Translations under genes and position numbers: made by a program | Assembly (NCBI GenBank): GCA_951217055.1 | Contig: OX578276.1 | Location: forward strand, 113,801,313-113,865,312 | DNA from: Gerris lacustris | Taxonomy: Eukaryota; Arthropoda; Insecta; Hemiptera; Gerridae | Length of the DNA: 64,000 bases | Reading direction: 5' to 3' | Notes under the pieces: model-generated | What the model saw: only the letters and a program-made list of their open reading frames with translations | Database searches by the model: none | Told to the model about the DNA's origin: nothing | In this document: positions 20,219-31,920 of the stretch, one piece after another | How the letters are laid out: the number at the start of each line of letters is the position of its first letter | How positions within the stretch are numbered: the stretch's first letter is position 1

Positions 20219-20902
20219 AGGGTCCGTAGGCCACACTGTATAGTTAAAGTAGTACCCTATTGATGGTGTTTTTTAAAATGCTAAAAAGCTTACTTTGAAC
20301 TATCCTATGGGTCTGATATTCTCAAAAGACATAAAAGAACTTCCGATAAAGTCTTTTTTTGCCACTGAACCGGACTACAACCATATAAATACACCGAAAA
20401 GACCATAGTTATAAAAAAACGTATTTTGTCAATAAAAAATAAAATAATATTTTTTTCTAAATTTCCAAATAGTGGTATATTTACTTTTGGTCGAAGAATG
20501 TTAAGGAATTTTTTCAGATTTTTTGCTCTTCACATAAGCGAGATAGATGGGGGGGACACGTTTCACACCCACTTCAAACTTGCCTACGCTCACCCTATCA
20601 AAGTTATAACCAAAGAATTATATATTTTTGTAATCAGATCGACGTACCCTTTCATATGATACTCCTCACGGTGTCGAAAAAAACAAAAAAACTTTAACCC
20701 TTAAGTTTATTTACCCTAATTTTTTGAATTTTTTTTTTTTTAAGTCGCTACACTTTTAAAATATGTGGGTAGGTACAAGACACATACATGCCAAATTTCA
20801 AAGTGATCGGACGAAAGATGTAGCCGTGAGAGCATGCGACAGGACGGAAGGACAGACACACGCAGGAAAATATAAGGGTCCTTGGTTTTGCCTACGGACC
20901 CT
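20219..20902. mobile_element. Element with AGGGTCCGTAGGC inverted ends
   Basis: AGGGTCCGTAGGC (20219-20231) and exact complement GCCTACGGACCCT (20890-20902) bound 684 bp. The interior has GGTCTGATATTCTCAAAA near the left and the words CATGCCAAATTTCAAAGTGA and GGACAGACACACG near the right. A left-end copy lies at 31921, with the same AACTATCCTATGGGTCTGAT, and a lone end at 55022-55034. Coding frames are chance. Confidence 0.65.
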
Positions 20903-21263
20903 AATAGTAATTATATTTTTAAGAAAACTCAATTATAGTCTATTAAATAAGGCAATTATAGTCGTAAAATATGTTAGAAATATATTATTCACCTAAACTT
21001 AATAACTGCAGTAAAAATAGTGGCTCATTGCTTTCTCATATACAATTACTTAGTGGATGGTTACGTAGGAAAATATTGCATAAAGTAAATTATGAAATGA
21101 ATTTGAAAATGTTACAAAAACAAAGTAGGCTGTGAGTGTCAGGAATCAATATGCGCAGAAGGTTTTGCATTAATATGGCACCATTTGAGTGCATAGTAAA
21201 TGTCAAAATATAAATTGTATCAAAAAATAGATTGATACACGATACTATCAGGCTGTTAGAAAG

Positions 21264-21311
<48 letters not shown>

Positions 21312-21408
21312 AATTTTGAATTTGAAGACGAAAATTAGTCTAGGATTAATCAAATTTATTGGGGAAAAAAAATCGCGTACCTGGTACCTCGGAACTTTTC
21401 CTCACTTC
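20903..21408. other. AT-rich gap with TA and T-run
   Basis: Contains a short TA tract followed by a run of about 38 T (about 21270-21307). No gene. Confidence 0.5.
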
Positions 21409-21492
21409 AGAGGCCACTAAAGTGGCCTCTCCTGCTGCGAAGCAGCAGGAGGAATCAGCATTGGACGTGGTCAGTACTTGGATGGGTGACCG
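21409..21492 (+). repeat. Two hairpins followed by 5S rRNA-like promoter region
   Basis: A perfect hairpin AGAGGCCACT-AA-AGTGGCCTCT (21409-21430) is followed by CCTGCTGC-GAA-GCAGCAGG (21431-21449). Then comes GGTCAGTACTTGGATGGGTG, ACCG (about 21469-21492), a match to the box-C part of 5S rRNA, the TFIIIA-bound internal promoter. The 5' half of 5S is missing. Best explained as a 5S-derived SINE (SINE3-like) or 5S pseudogene fragment. Confidence 0.6.
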
Positions 21493-22426
21493 TTCTAAAC
21501 AAACTGATTTATTATCATAAACTTTGACGTCATCAAAATTATCGCTCTAATAAATAATTATATTCGCTTATAGCTTTTAAACTAATTAATGGAATTTCAT
21601 CGTTTTTTTATATCTGTTCCTTAATTTATTCCGGTTCCAACGATATGCTATACGTCAAAAACCAATTTATTGTTGAAAAGCTCTTGCATAGTATATTCAT
21701 TTCTGTTACGTTCTATTTTGTGTCATTTTTAGTGTTGAGGGGTAAAATTGAAAAAACTGTTTATAGAGCAGTTTATACATTCGGTTGCTGTGTAATTTGT
21801 TTATTAAATTTATTGGTGTAAAGACCGATTATTGTCTAATTTATTATCACACAAAAATCAATTACATACATTGCTTTATGCGCACAAATAAATTTCAAAT
21901 AATGTCGTTTAATTGTTATTATAGCATTGAATCTAATTAAAACTCATCTAATCAATACATTTTAATTTCGTTTTGTACCGTGTAATACAAATAAGAATAA
22001 ATATTCTGTCCTTTTTAGAATAAGCAATGAAGCACATCACAACAAAACGTTTAAAAACAGCATCAAGACTCTTGATTCTTTGTAAATAGCCTTTAGTTGT
22101 ATGGCGTTAGTTTAGTTTTACCTGTTCGAAAGGGTATTCTTGTTACACTATTTTCTAAGAAGGATCAAAACACGAAACTGTCACGAAAGATTTTTCTTCT
22201 CAGACTCCGTATAGTTAGTAGAAATAATTGGACTTGGCACGAAAAGGTAAAAAAAGGATCTAACAAGAATAGTGCTTTCCATTTAACCCCCACAAATTTT
22301 CAAACATATACCAACTCCCTCAACTATTGCTCTATACTAACTACAAAACAACCATTTATTTATTTAATAAAGCTAAATAATGAAATAAACTTTTAATCTG
22401 TTAGTTGGATTTTGCTCCAAATATAA

Positions 22427-22427
<1 letters not shown>
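21493..22427. other. AT-rich non-coding stretch
   Basis: No recognisable gene. A 99-codon frame at 22097-22396 has no family features and ordinary AT-rich composition. Confidence 0.45.
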
Positions 22428-22508
<81 letters not shown>

Positions 22509-22528
22509 CATATATATATATATATAAA
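22428..22528. repeat. TA microsatellite
   Basis: About 100 bp of almost pure TA, with TACATACA interruptions near the 3' end. Confidence 0.95.
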
Positions 22529-23210
22529 ATTAAAGTTTTGTCTGTACATTGGTCAGAATTCCAAAAACCGAATCCGGCCTTAACTTTTTTCGTGTATGTA
22601 TGTGTGTCTGTCGCCCAAGTCAGACTTTATAGGCGCAAAACTGGCTAAATGAAATCAATTAATTTTTTCTGGGGTGAGCACAAACATGTTGCGCAATTTG
22701 GAGGCTTGGTGTCATCTAAAAATATTGAGTAGAACCAAAGTTATTAACAATTTTATAAAAAAAAAGTATATAAAACATAACCTAAAAAAGTACGTTGACC
22801 CACCGTAACCAAATCACAGACTCGCAAATCAAAATGTTTGAGTACTTCTAGACCATCTAGAATCTAGAGACAAGGTTTTTTGCGTTTGGTCGGAAAGTGG
22901 CCCAAACCAACTGACCCAATCCGAAAAGTAAATAAATATATGTTTACCCCCCTTAAATAATTAAAGATGGCGGACGCTCTTTAAAGTTTTTTTGGAGGCA
23001 TATTCTGGCTAAACGGTAAGTCGTATCGATAAGCTGACTGCGCCAGCGGTAACTGATTTTAGAAGATTTACAACTTTGGTCCTATAACTTTTTGTCGTAA
23101 TTCCATCGATTCTACCTTAAATAGAGCTAAATTTGATTTTATTATTTTTTTGTTTTAAATTCACTTTGAGCGCTTATGGCGTCCGCAATTGTTGACCTAT
23201 TTAATTTTTG
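22529..23210 (+). repeat. M-family repeat, plus copy
   Basis: Long AT-rich repeat with GGCGCAAAACTGGCTAAATG, AACATGTTGCGCAATTTG, TCGGAAAGTGGCCCAAACC and CTAAACGGTAAGTCGTATCG. Part recurs at 30150-30460 (plus). The right part recurs in reverse at 42440-42900 and 45860-46290. No protein. Confidence 0.65.
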
Positions 23211-23218
23211 ATTGATTT

Positions 23219-23362
23219 TTTCACCCTTCACAATCCTTTCATGACTCCATATCCCAACATCCCAATCCTCTAATCCACAACCTATCATTACCATTCATTC
23301 CTGGAAATCCTCCTAGACGTCTAAAGAGGCAGTGGCCTCGCGATTTATTGAACAATACTTAA
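23219..23362 (+). pseudogene. 3' end of Jockey-like non-LTR retrotransposon ORF2
   Basis: A 47-codon frame ending at TAA 23360 reads HPNPLIHNLSLPFIPGNPPR then RLKRQWPRDLL. It is collinear with the better preserved fragment at 50990-51375 (HLNPLVRLLTSNFITGNPP, LKRQWPHNLL). This is the extreme C-terminus of a Jockey-clade reverse transcriptase polyprotein. 5' truncation is normal for target-primed reverse transcription. Confidence 0.7.
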
Positions 23363-23380
23363 CCATTTATTTATTTTTGA

Positions 23381-23728
23381 CACGAAGTTCCTTATGGCAC
23401 GTTCTGGAGCCCGGGAGTGAATCCAAAAAAACAACCAAAATCACCGTCACAAAATAACCGTCACAAAATCACCGTCACAAAATAACCGTCACAAAATCAC
23501 CGTCACAAAATCACCGTCACAAAATAACCGTCACAAAATCACCGTCACAAAATAACCGTCACAAAATCACCGTCACAAAATCACCGTCACGCAAAATCCG
23601 TCACGAAATCTACCGATGGCGATAACTGGAGTAAAAGTTGACCTACTTAGTTGAAATTTGGTACACATGTTCATTTTACCAATGTCCGGGACAAGTTCGT
23701 TGGACATCGTTATCCGACCAAGCGTTCA
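23381..23728 (+). repeat. CGTCAC-family repeat, left half with expanded minisatellite
   Basis: Begins ACGAAGTTCCTTATGGCACG and GGAGCCCGGGAGTGAATCC. It then carries about ten 14-bp units alternating CACCGTCACAAAAT and AACCGTCACAAAAT (23440-23591), then the core, and stops at GCGTTCA where the CACTA-like element inserted. The right half continues at 28444. Confidence 0.85.
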
Positions 23729-26559
23729 CACTGAGAAAAAAGTGGGATGAAAATGCAAAAACTAAATATAGTCAATGCAGATTTGGTCACCGCAAAGTCA
23801 AATGCAATTGAAGCAACTGCATTTGGTTTGCGCCAATTATTTTTCATTTGTTTTTGTGGTTACTGCAATAAGTAGGGTTTAGTTACGCCGGTTTAGCATC
23901 CCCAATTATAAATTAGTTGTGGATACTTATTTATAATTGTTGTTACTATTTTTTGTTTTATTTGTAGTTGCGGTAAATAAGTGAATCTTGAAAATCTTAA
24001 CGTTGTAACCGCATCTAATGAATTAGTTGAGGGCTGAAGTATCTGAGACTAACTTTGGTGATTACAGTTGCTCCAACTATATATTTGGATTTTACATAAA
24101 CTAAGTTGACAACGCATGACTTTTAAAATAAAAGATGATTACATATTATTAGAATAAAATTCATTTTTTACTTTAGATCTACAGAAAATATTTATATGTA
24201 TTTTAAATTTTTAATAATAAAATTAAAATATTTTATTATTATTAGTATTACCCCAATTTTTTATGTTTAATCTTTATCTTTTTGTGCAAGCATACCGGGC
24301 CGCGCCGATAGGGGGTGCAGAGAAGAATTTGTAATCGATTATTCCTAATAGAATTAAATCTAATCATTAGATTATCATCATCGGTTGGAATCAAACTTTG
24401 ATTCGATTAATGATTAAAATCGAATCAATTTAACGTTTAACAAAAATTAACATTTTCAAATTAATATGTATGTTTTATAATGTAATTTTGACCTAATCAT
24501 TAATCGATAGATGTTGAACAAAAGACTAAAAGACCCATAAAAAATAAATGTATAATGTGTAATAAGATGCGTTTAAGATAACATATTAGTGTAGATTTCA
24601 GTCGTCAGTTAAGAGCTACTCGAAGGAATAGAGCTTCTTTTTTTTACTTTGTTAATCTGGTTCTAGGATTAGGGTATTTCCATATCTCGTATTAAATGTA
24701 GATATTTTAATTTAAACTAAAGAGTATAAGGGATTAAGTATTCCATGTGATTGGACTTAGTATTCCAATGTAGAATGTGTTTTGTGAATTCTTCTACGGA
24801 TTTAAGATTTTTTTTGGGATCACTATTGCTGCTAGATACCATAAAAAAATAAGAAAAATTGCCAAATTTAGAGAATTTAATGTTTGTAACAAATTTAAGG
24901 TTTGTATTCTCTAGATAAAAATGAGATATTTTTACTCTTGGCAATTTATTTGTAGGGTCAATATTTTAACGGAAATTCAACTTCAAACATTCCTACTTTG
25001 AAGCTTTGGGCGCTTATCGGCGACAAAATTATGGTTGTAGAAAAACCTTCAAAGAAGTAAAATGTCTTACATTTATTCCTAGAATGCAAAACGTTCATTA
25101 CAAATATGTCTTACTATTAACTTTTTTTTTTTCATTTTTGCGATAGCTCATATTAAATGGAACACCCGAGACCCGAAGTGAACAATACCACCAAAATGAA
25201 GTTAATCACACAAAAAAAAGACTTACTCTGTTTTACCCCTTTTCACAAGAAAAGTACGCCAGGTTTCATTCATTTATGTCAAATGGTTCAAAATTTAAAG
25301 GGGGGAAACTTTAGGACCACCCTGTATAATAAAGTTCTAAAATTCTAGTTCGCTCCACTCGGCCTTGAAGTTTTTTTTGTAGCTTAAATGATTTAATGTA
25401 GCTATTTGTTTAATATTGACTTTCATGATGATAACATTTACTAGCTATTCAGATATAGTTTTTTAAAAAAAATCTTAAATTCTTGTTGAAAGCTTAAATT
25501 TTAAAAGGTAGAAATTTAAATTTACATAATTTTTTACCAGCCTTCAAGTTTCCAATCAACTCCTCCAAAAAAAGTATGCCTGTTCCCTCAGCTGAACTTA
25601 CATTGGGGGTTTGGTTTGGATCAAAGAACCGTAGAGCGATTGGGCCTAAGATCTTTTTAAGGTTTTTAGGGGCGTTTGTTGGAATTTTTCCCTAGAACCA
25701 GGACCACCCTGTCTGATAAAGTTCTGAAATTCTAGTTCGCTTCATTCGCCCTTGTTTTTTTTTTGTTTTTTTTTTAAATGATTTAATTTTGCTATTAAGT
25801 GTTTAACATTGATTTTCATGAGGATAACATTTATTCGCTATTCAGATACACAGTTTAAGGTTTCCAGGGCCCCTACTAAAGAACTCGGTTGTCAGAGGCC
25901 TCGGTTTTGCAGTATTTCATTTATTCATGGCTTCTAACATACGAATTCGTCACTGAAAAGCTTGGAAAGTGAAATTGAGTAGCTCAAATTTGATGTAAAA
26001 CTACAGTTGGCAGTCTATTTTCCAGTATTTTTGTGAGTCATATCCGCTTTACTATAAATGTATTAACTGCAACTAAGCAACTAGGTACCCTTTTTATATT
26101 ATTGGTTAGGACGAACGATTTAAAAAAAACTTAGTTATGGATAGTGTTTTAACAAAGTTTATAGTAACCGTAAGTGATTTTAGTAACGGGAACTAAATTT
26201 GCAGTCATTTATGTGTTGTAACTATAAAGATAGTCGGAGGAGCTAATGTTCTAGTCACCATACCTAAGTTTAGTTTCCGTAAATGTAAAAACGATACCCG
26301 TAACTACATGAACCACTTCCGAGCATGCGCAGTTTCATTTTACGACACCATGCTGGCCAGAGACAACTAGAATTATTGTCAGTCAGTTGTCAGTTCCTTG
26401 CCTACCTCCGTACCGTGAACTAGGGGTGGGTTGTTTCTAGTTTATCTAGTACACAGTACTACCGTACCAGTAGTAATATAGAGTACAGGTACTCCATATT
26501 ACTTGTTACAAGTACCTAGGTACTGAAATAATGTTAGTTTGAATTATATGTAATTAATT

Positions 26560-27360
26560 ATTGTGTTAATTTAATTATTATTTATTATGTTATCTAATTA
26601 TAATGTTATTTTTTTCTTTTATAAACGAGTATAAAAATTATGTAGTAATTTTAATGCAGTCACCATGTATTATTTAATTATAATTTTATTCAGTAATTTT
26701 ATACAGTAATTAATTTAAAGTAATAATGAATAATTTCTTAATGATTTTAATTTTTCAATACGTTTATTTTTATAATAATTTTAAGTAATACTTTTAAAAT
26801 TATATTGTAATTACTTTTTGTAGTAGTTAAATGTTTATTTTTCTTTTATATATTTTTAATAAATAAGCTTAAACAATTTGTATTATAAAACTGTGTCCAG
26901 GCTAAATTGTTTTATCCTAAAACATTTAGCATCATTAATTTGTAGCATATTCTAAAACTATTAAAGATAAATAAATTAAAAAAAAAAAAAAATACCTTGC
27001 TGAAATAACAAATATTAATAAGTAATTATATTGTTTGTTTTTTTTCTTTTATGCATATATAAAAAATATACAGTAATTTTAATGTAGTCATTATATATTA
27101 TTTAGTAATAATTTTATTTAGTTATTTTATACAGTAATTACTTTTAAAGTACTAATTACTATTTTTTTAATAATTTTAATTAATAATTTTAAAGTAATAC
27201 TTTTAAAATAATAAATATAGTAATTACTTTTATATTGTAATTAAGTATAATGTATATTTTTCTTGTATATATTTTATAATAAACATGTTATACACTAAAA
27301 CGGTGTCCAGGCTAAATTATTCTATCCTTAATTATTTTGCATCATTTGTCTTTTATTGCA
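26560..27360. repeat. Diverged tandem duplication of about 430 bp
   Basis: Two consecutive units (about 26560-26950 and 27000-27360) share TTTTTTTCTTTTAT, AATTTTATACAGTAATTA, GTAATACTTTTAAAAT, TATTTTTCTTGTATAT-like words and GTGTCCAGGCTAAATT with CATCATT after it. AT-rich and non-coding. Confidence 0.7.
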
Positions 27361-27549
27361 ACGTTTTATAAATTTTCTTTACTTTACTGACTTGTTTCAA
27401 TACAAAAGTTGTAACTTTTAAGTAAGTTCGATGTCATGCTTTATGCTTTGAATACTTAGTCAGTAAAGCAATGAAATAAAAAGTCACATTCAATGAGTAA
27501 GTATGAATTCAGGGTACTAGTAGTAGTATAGTTGTAAATGTCATGGTAG

Positions 27550-27826
27550 CTATCCATGGTGGGACCTATAGTAGTATGCACCCTCCGATTGCAAAATAGA
27601 TGATTGTTTATACTGTTGAGTGTCTCAGGTAATGGAATTTATTAAAAGCAAACAAAGTTATAAATTTAAAAAAAGATTATTATTGGAAGCAATCTAAAAT
27701 GCTTCCAATAAATTCTAAATTATTTTGCTCTCAATAAATTGCTTGGCCTAAAATACTTAACTGTATAAACAATAATATATTTTGTAATCGGAGAGGGCGT
27801 ACTACTACAGGTCCCACCATGGATAG
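27550..27826. mobile_element. MITE with about 75-bp inverted arms
   Basis: The left arm starts CTATCCATGGTGGGACC (27550-27566). The right arm ends with its exact complement (27810-27826), and similarity extends about 75 bp inward (TAGTAGTA, CCCTCCGATT, CAAAATA, TTGTTTATAC). The centre has a 10-bp-stem hairpin ATTGGAAGCA/TGCTTCCAAT. It is too short to encode a transposase. Confidence 0.75.
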
Positions 27827-28443
27827 TTCCCTCCTCTTCTCGTTCCTGCAATTATGCAGGAGCCAAAAGAGTAGTAGAGGGGAATATAATTATTGTTGAG
27901 GATGACAAACGTTATGTTTGGTGTGACTATATACATAATTGGGGGAATTACATTCATTGTTGGAGTCATTATGTTATACAGCAGCGGGAACAAATTTTGG
28001 AGTTACAGCAACTGTTAAATAGGCACAGCAACTATTGTTATAGTTGAGCAAACTAATTAATGTAGCTAGCGTAAAATATATATTGTTGGGGTCATTAATT
28101 ACACAGCAGCGCTAACAAATTTTGTAGTTACAGCAACTATTATTTATGTTCTGGCAAAAAAAGTGTAGTCGCAGTAACTATAAAAATAATTGCCGTGACT
28201 ATACAGACTGTTGACGGCAACTAAAAACATTGTTGCAGCAAATACAGATTTTTTTCATTTAATAACAGTTACAAACTTTCTTGGTTACCGCTACAATACA
28301 AATTACAATTACAGCTACTAAAAGTCTATTGTTAACGGTCTACTAAACTCGACTTGTTATCGCAACGAACTTCTGGTGGTCCCGGCCGCAACAATATTTT
28401 TGGTCAGCGGCTACCCAAAAATCGCCCTTTTTTTTTCTCAGTG

Positions 28444-29125
28444 CACGCGCAACGCTCGCGTAAACGTAAGCTTCGAATTTAAAATTGGAATTTTTGGACG
28501 GGAAAAAATTCGAACTTTATCTATTTAATGAGAAAAACAACTTTTTTGAATAATTTTTTTTTAGTAAAACGAACACCGACACTACTATGAAGTGATAAAG
28601 ATCGCTAAATTTATTAAAGCGGACCAAACCGATTAAAATAAAGAAAACAACGTTTTTACCGATATCTTACGTTCTAACGTAAAGATTTAAATGAAACTTT
28701 GTATACATGTCCTACAGTACAATTGAAACAAGCATGTAACATTTCAACCTGATACAAGCAGAAGTTTTTGTGAGTTTATGATTTATATTTTTTATTTTAA
28801 TATTTAATTGGAGTAATATGCCGACGGGGCCTGGGGGACAGTTCTTTTTCGTTCTACAACTATCTGCTTTAACTATAAATTTATCATTACCTTTTTTCTC
28901 AATACACAATACATTATTGAAAGACGCTCGCTTCAAAGATAATAAATAGATTTTCATTTAATTTTTCCTTAACTCCGCTACAACTACAATAGTTACTTTT
29001 AATTCTGTCTCTTTTCTAACTCCACCATGTATATACGTAGTTATTACAGCGATTTTATAATTAATATTTAATAAATAGCGTAAGGATCTTCGTTCCTACC
29101 GGATGTCCCACGACACCACACGTAT
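28444..29125 (+). repeat. CGTCAC-family repeat, right half
   Basis: Resumes the host repeat with CACGCGCAACGCTCGCG and runs through AAAGATCGCTAAATTTATT, TTTCAACCTGATACAAGC and GACGCTCGCTTCAAAGAT. It ends at the terminus GGATCTTCGTTCCTACC, GTCCCACGACACCAC. Confidence 0.8.
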
Positions 29126-29271
29126 TTTTTTTTATTTATGTAATATCCCAAGACAGTATCTGTGAGTCCTGTTAATGAACAGTCCATCACTTCATGTCAA
29201 TCATGTCATTGTAACAACAAGCATCAAAATTGCTTATAACATATGTATTATGTAGTTGCAATTTTCAAATA

Positions 29272-29302
<31 letters not shown>

Positions 29303-29640
29303 TGATTGGAGTGCTTAAACCTCACACTAATGCTCATTAAATCAAGTATTTATTATTTTACTAATTTTTCCTAGAATTTAAGTTATTAAATTTTACTGGT
29401 GCAACTGCCGTATTGAGAGAAGAGGCTGGTAATTAAATTAATGCACCATCATGGTTGATGATTGTTCAATGACTTCCTAGTCAAATTGGTTTGGTGTACG
29501 TTTATTTTCTTATTTATTTTACCTTTTTTTATCATTGTTAGTTATTACTATATTAATTAGTTTCTATTGGCTATTTTTAAAATATATAGATAGACTCCAA
29601 ACTACCATTTAGAGAGTATTATATTCTTAGTAATGGAATT
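29126..29640. other. AT-rich gap with A-run
   Basis: A run of 25-odd A (about 29278-29302) is the only landmark. No gene. Confidence 0.5.
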
Positions 29641-29796
29641 AATGATGTGTAATATAGTCCTGGTTTTATTCCTAGAAGGCTTTGAAAATAAAACTATTTA
29701 GGAATTTCATTTAATAGCTAGGCCAACATGATTCTAGGAAACATAGCCACTAATACCTAGCATGAGCCCCACGCGAAGCGCGGGGTGAAAGCTAGT
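29641..29796 (+). mobile_element. Helitron 3' terminus
   Basis: A GC-rich hairpin CCCCACGCGAAGCGCGGGG (29767-29785) stands 6 nt before CTAGT (29792-29796). This is the classic Helitron 3' end of a hairpin followed by CTRR-T. The upstream about 120 bp match, in reverse, the sequence at 58471-58640, including AAAACTATTTAGG and TTTCATTTAAT. No Rep/helicase is present. The 5' limit is not resolved. Confidence 0.75.
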
Positions 29797-29797
29797 C

Positions 29798-30130
29798 TCT
29801 AATATAAGCGGCTCTAATATAGTCCTGATAGACTGACCGACTGACTGACATAGAATCAACGTACAGCATAATCTATTCATATCATAGACACCCAGTAAGA
29901 AAGGATTTTGCGAAATTTTGATTTTTGTACACAGGGGTACGGGGTACAAATGTCAAAGTAATGAAAACCCTTCATGATGCATATCGTTGAAAAGATCTTT
30001 AAGAGAACAGTAATTGTTGTTATGTATAGTTTTGTCATATTTTCATTTAGGAGGGGGGTAAAATAGAATAATATTAATATAGCAATATCTTATATAAAAA
30101 GAAGAGTGTCTATGAGGTGTCTTTTATACA
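29798..30130 (+). repeat. Helitron-like family, plus copy directly after a Helitron end
   Basis: Starts TCTAATATAAGCGG one base after the CTAGT of the preceding element, with GACTGACATAGAATCAACG and the GGGGTACGGGGTACAAATGTC block. Same family as 17071 and 33113. Confidence 0.65.
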
Positions 30131-30460
30131 AATCTACAGTTTTATCCCAATTTTATAGGCGCAAAAACTGGCTAAATGAAATCGAATAATTTTTTTTCAG
30201 GAGTAAGCGCAAACATGTTACGCAATTTGTAGGCTTGGTTTCATCTAAAAATATTGAGTAGAACCAAAGTTATTAACAATTTTATAAAAAAAAAAAAAAA
30301 GTATATAAAACATAACCTAAAAAAATTAGGTTGATCAAAATGTTTGGGTACTTCTAGACCACCTAGAGACTCGGGGATTTCTGCGTCTGGTCGGAAAGTG
30401 GCCCAAACCGACTGGAAAAATCCGAAAAGTAAAAAAATATAATTATCTTTACCCTCCTTA
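30131..30460 (+). repeat. M-family repeat, partial plus copy
   Basis: Matches 22610-22960 (GGCGCAAAAACTGGCTAAAT, AACATGTTACGCAATTTG, GGTCGGAAAGTGGCCCAAAC). Confidence 0.65.
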
Positions 30461-31749
30461 AAAAGCTGGGCCTGCTATCCCAGGATTTGCTGGAAGGAAA
30501 TTCCTGTAAAAGCAAGTGTGTGTGTAGCCCTCCATGGGTGTAGTGGTCATTTTTTAATGTTTAACATTTAATGTGACATTATATCTACAATTATCCTGGT
30601 AATCCAAGTGATACCATGGATATAATGATATTCCGGAGTTCAGCTAGGTTCTTCTCTTTATCCGGACAGTACAGGTAAGTGAAGAACTAATAAAATTGCT
30701 GAATCCAACTCTTCCACCACCCACAGGAGATATCACCATCTGCCACCGCACTTCACCTCTACACTCTCCAATCAGATATTCCTTTAATTTATCTATATAC
30801 CTATTTTGGCCATATGCTATATCTAATCTGCTATTTAAATATATTTATTTCAAACCTACAGTCCGTTCAATTTTTATTATTACTTTTCTATATTATACCC
30901 AATCGTGGTCAGGTCAAGCCAAGAGCTCCCTGGCGCGAACACTTGCTCTGAGGTAGCGATAAGTATAAATTTTGTTTGAGGATGAGTTGAGTACGGACAA
31001 TGTTTGAGGTACAATTTAAGATGATAACTCCAAAACGCAATGGGAGTTGCAATAACATTGCAAAGAAGCAACATGAATTACACATAGAATTCCTTGCTGA
31101 AACTGTTTTGAACTTTTAAATAATTAACTATTGTTAAAATACATAATTAATATTCCAAAGATATTCATGTATTTTGAATTATCTCCTAAAACTAAACAAA
31201 ATCCAAGATGGGTATATATTTTTTGTTTAATTGATTAAAAATAATAATTTTTAAGTAATAAGTAACCTGGCATAAGACCAAAATCGAATTATTTATTTTA
31301 TGAAACATGGGTCTAATTTAAAAAAAAAAAAAAGGGAAAGGGGAAGAATAGTCTAATTGGATTTCTTCAATAAGAATACTGTTATTTGAACAAATACAAA
31401 TTATTAGTTTTTACAAGAAAATGTTGGCACTGACTAGCAAAAATAAGAAAAATTTGGTAATTAATTTTGATTATCTTATCTCTTAAAAATGAATAAGTTA
31501 TTTGCATTATTTTATATTTTCATTTATTTGTGGTCGAGGCTTTTACTTTGCCGAATATTAAAAAATTATAATAACTTTTTGTTCACATAATTTATTACAT
31601 TTATTTTAAAATAACAACTTTTCTTTCTTCAACGAATTCATTGATTTAGTTTTACCAACTTTAAGTAGAATGTTTTTATTTTCATTATACACTAGAAAAC
31701 TTTTTTTCCCCTCTTTTTTTCATTGTTGTAGAGTGAAAAACTTCTTCCT
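30461..31749. other. AT-rich non-coding stretch
   Basis: No supported gene. A C-rich patch at 30700-30760 gives an 86-codon frame without recognisable features. Confidence 0.45.
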
Positions 31750-31865
31750 TTGTTTCCGAGCTTGCCGAAGGCAGCGGACCATTTTGAAAAGGGAAATTTG
31801 TATGTCTCCGAATTCAAAAATTCCTACACAGAAATCCGTTTCACACATCTGAAATCTTTTTACAT
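31750..31865 (+). repeat. HP 5' fragment
   Basis: TTTCCGAGCTTGCCGAAGGC begins a degenerate HP hairpin, followed by GTCTCCGAATTCAAAAATTCC and AGAAATCCGTTTCACACATC, then the match ends. Confidence 0.65.
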
Positions 31866-31920
31866 TTTGGCGAACCGCAATATCATAATAAATAGGTCAA
31901 GTGTGTGCTAGTACACAGCG

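Larger units (their letters stand above)
23729..28443. mobile_element. Non-autonomous CACTA (EnSpm)-like element, 4.7 kb
   Basis: The ends are CACTGAGAAAAAA (from 23729) and its complement TTTTTTCTCAGTG (to 28443), flanked by a 2-bp CA duplication (23727-23728, 28444-28445). Other family copies read GCGTTCACGCGCAACG straight through, giving the empty site. CACTG termini, a 2-3 bp duplication and degenerate subterminal repeats fit the CACTA superfamily. The subterminal words include ACAGCAACTATT, CAGCAACTGTT, GTAGTCGCAGTAACTA and TTGCGGTAA, within about 350 bp of both ends. No transposase was found. The interior holds other repeats, including a MITE (27550-27826), a tandem duplication (26560-27360) and a GGGTGGTCC-type repeat end near 25320. 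Confidence 0.75.

Noticed and set aside
22097..22396. 99-codon protein
   Set aside because: AT-rich chance frame without motif, signal or splice context.
23440..23591. CRISPR-like array
   Set aside because: The 14-bp units are contiguous with no unique spacers, inside a eukaryotic dispersed repeat. It is a minisatellite.
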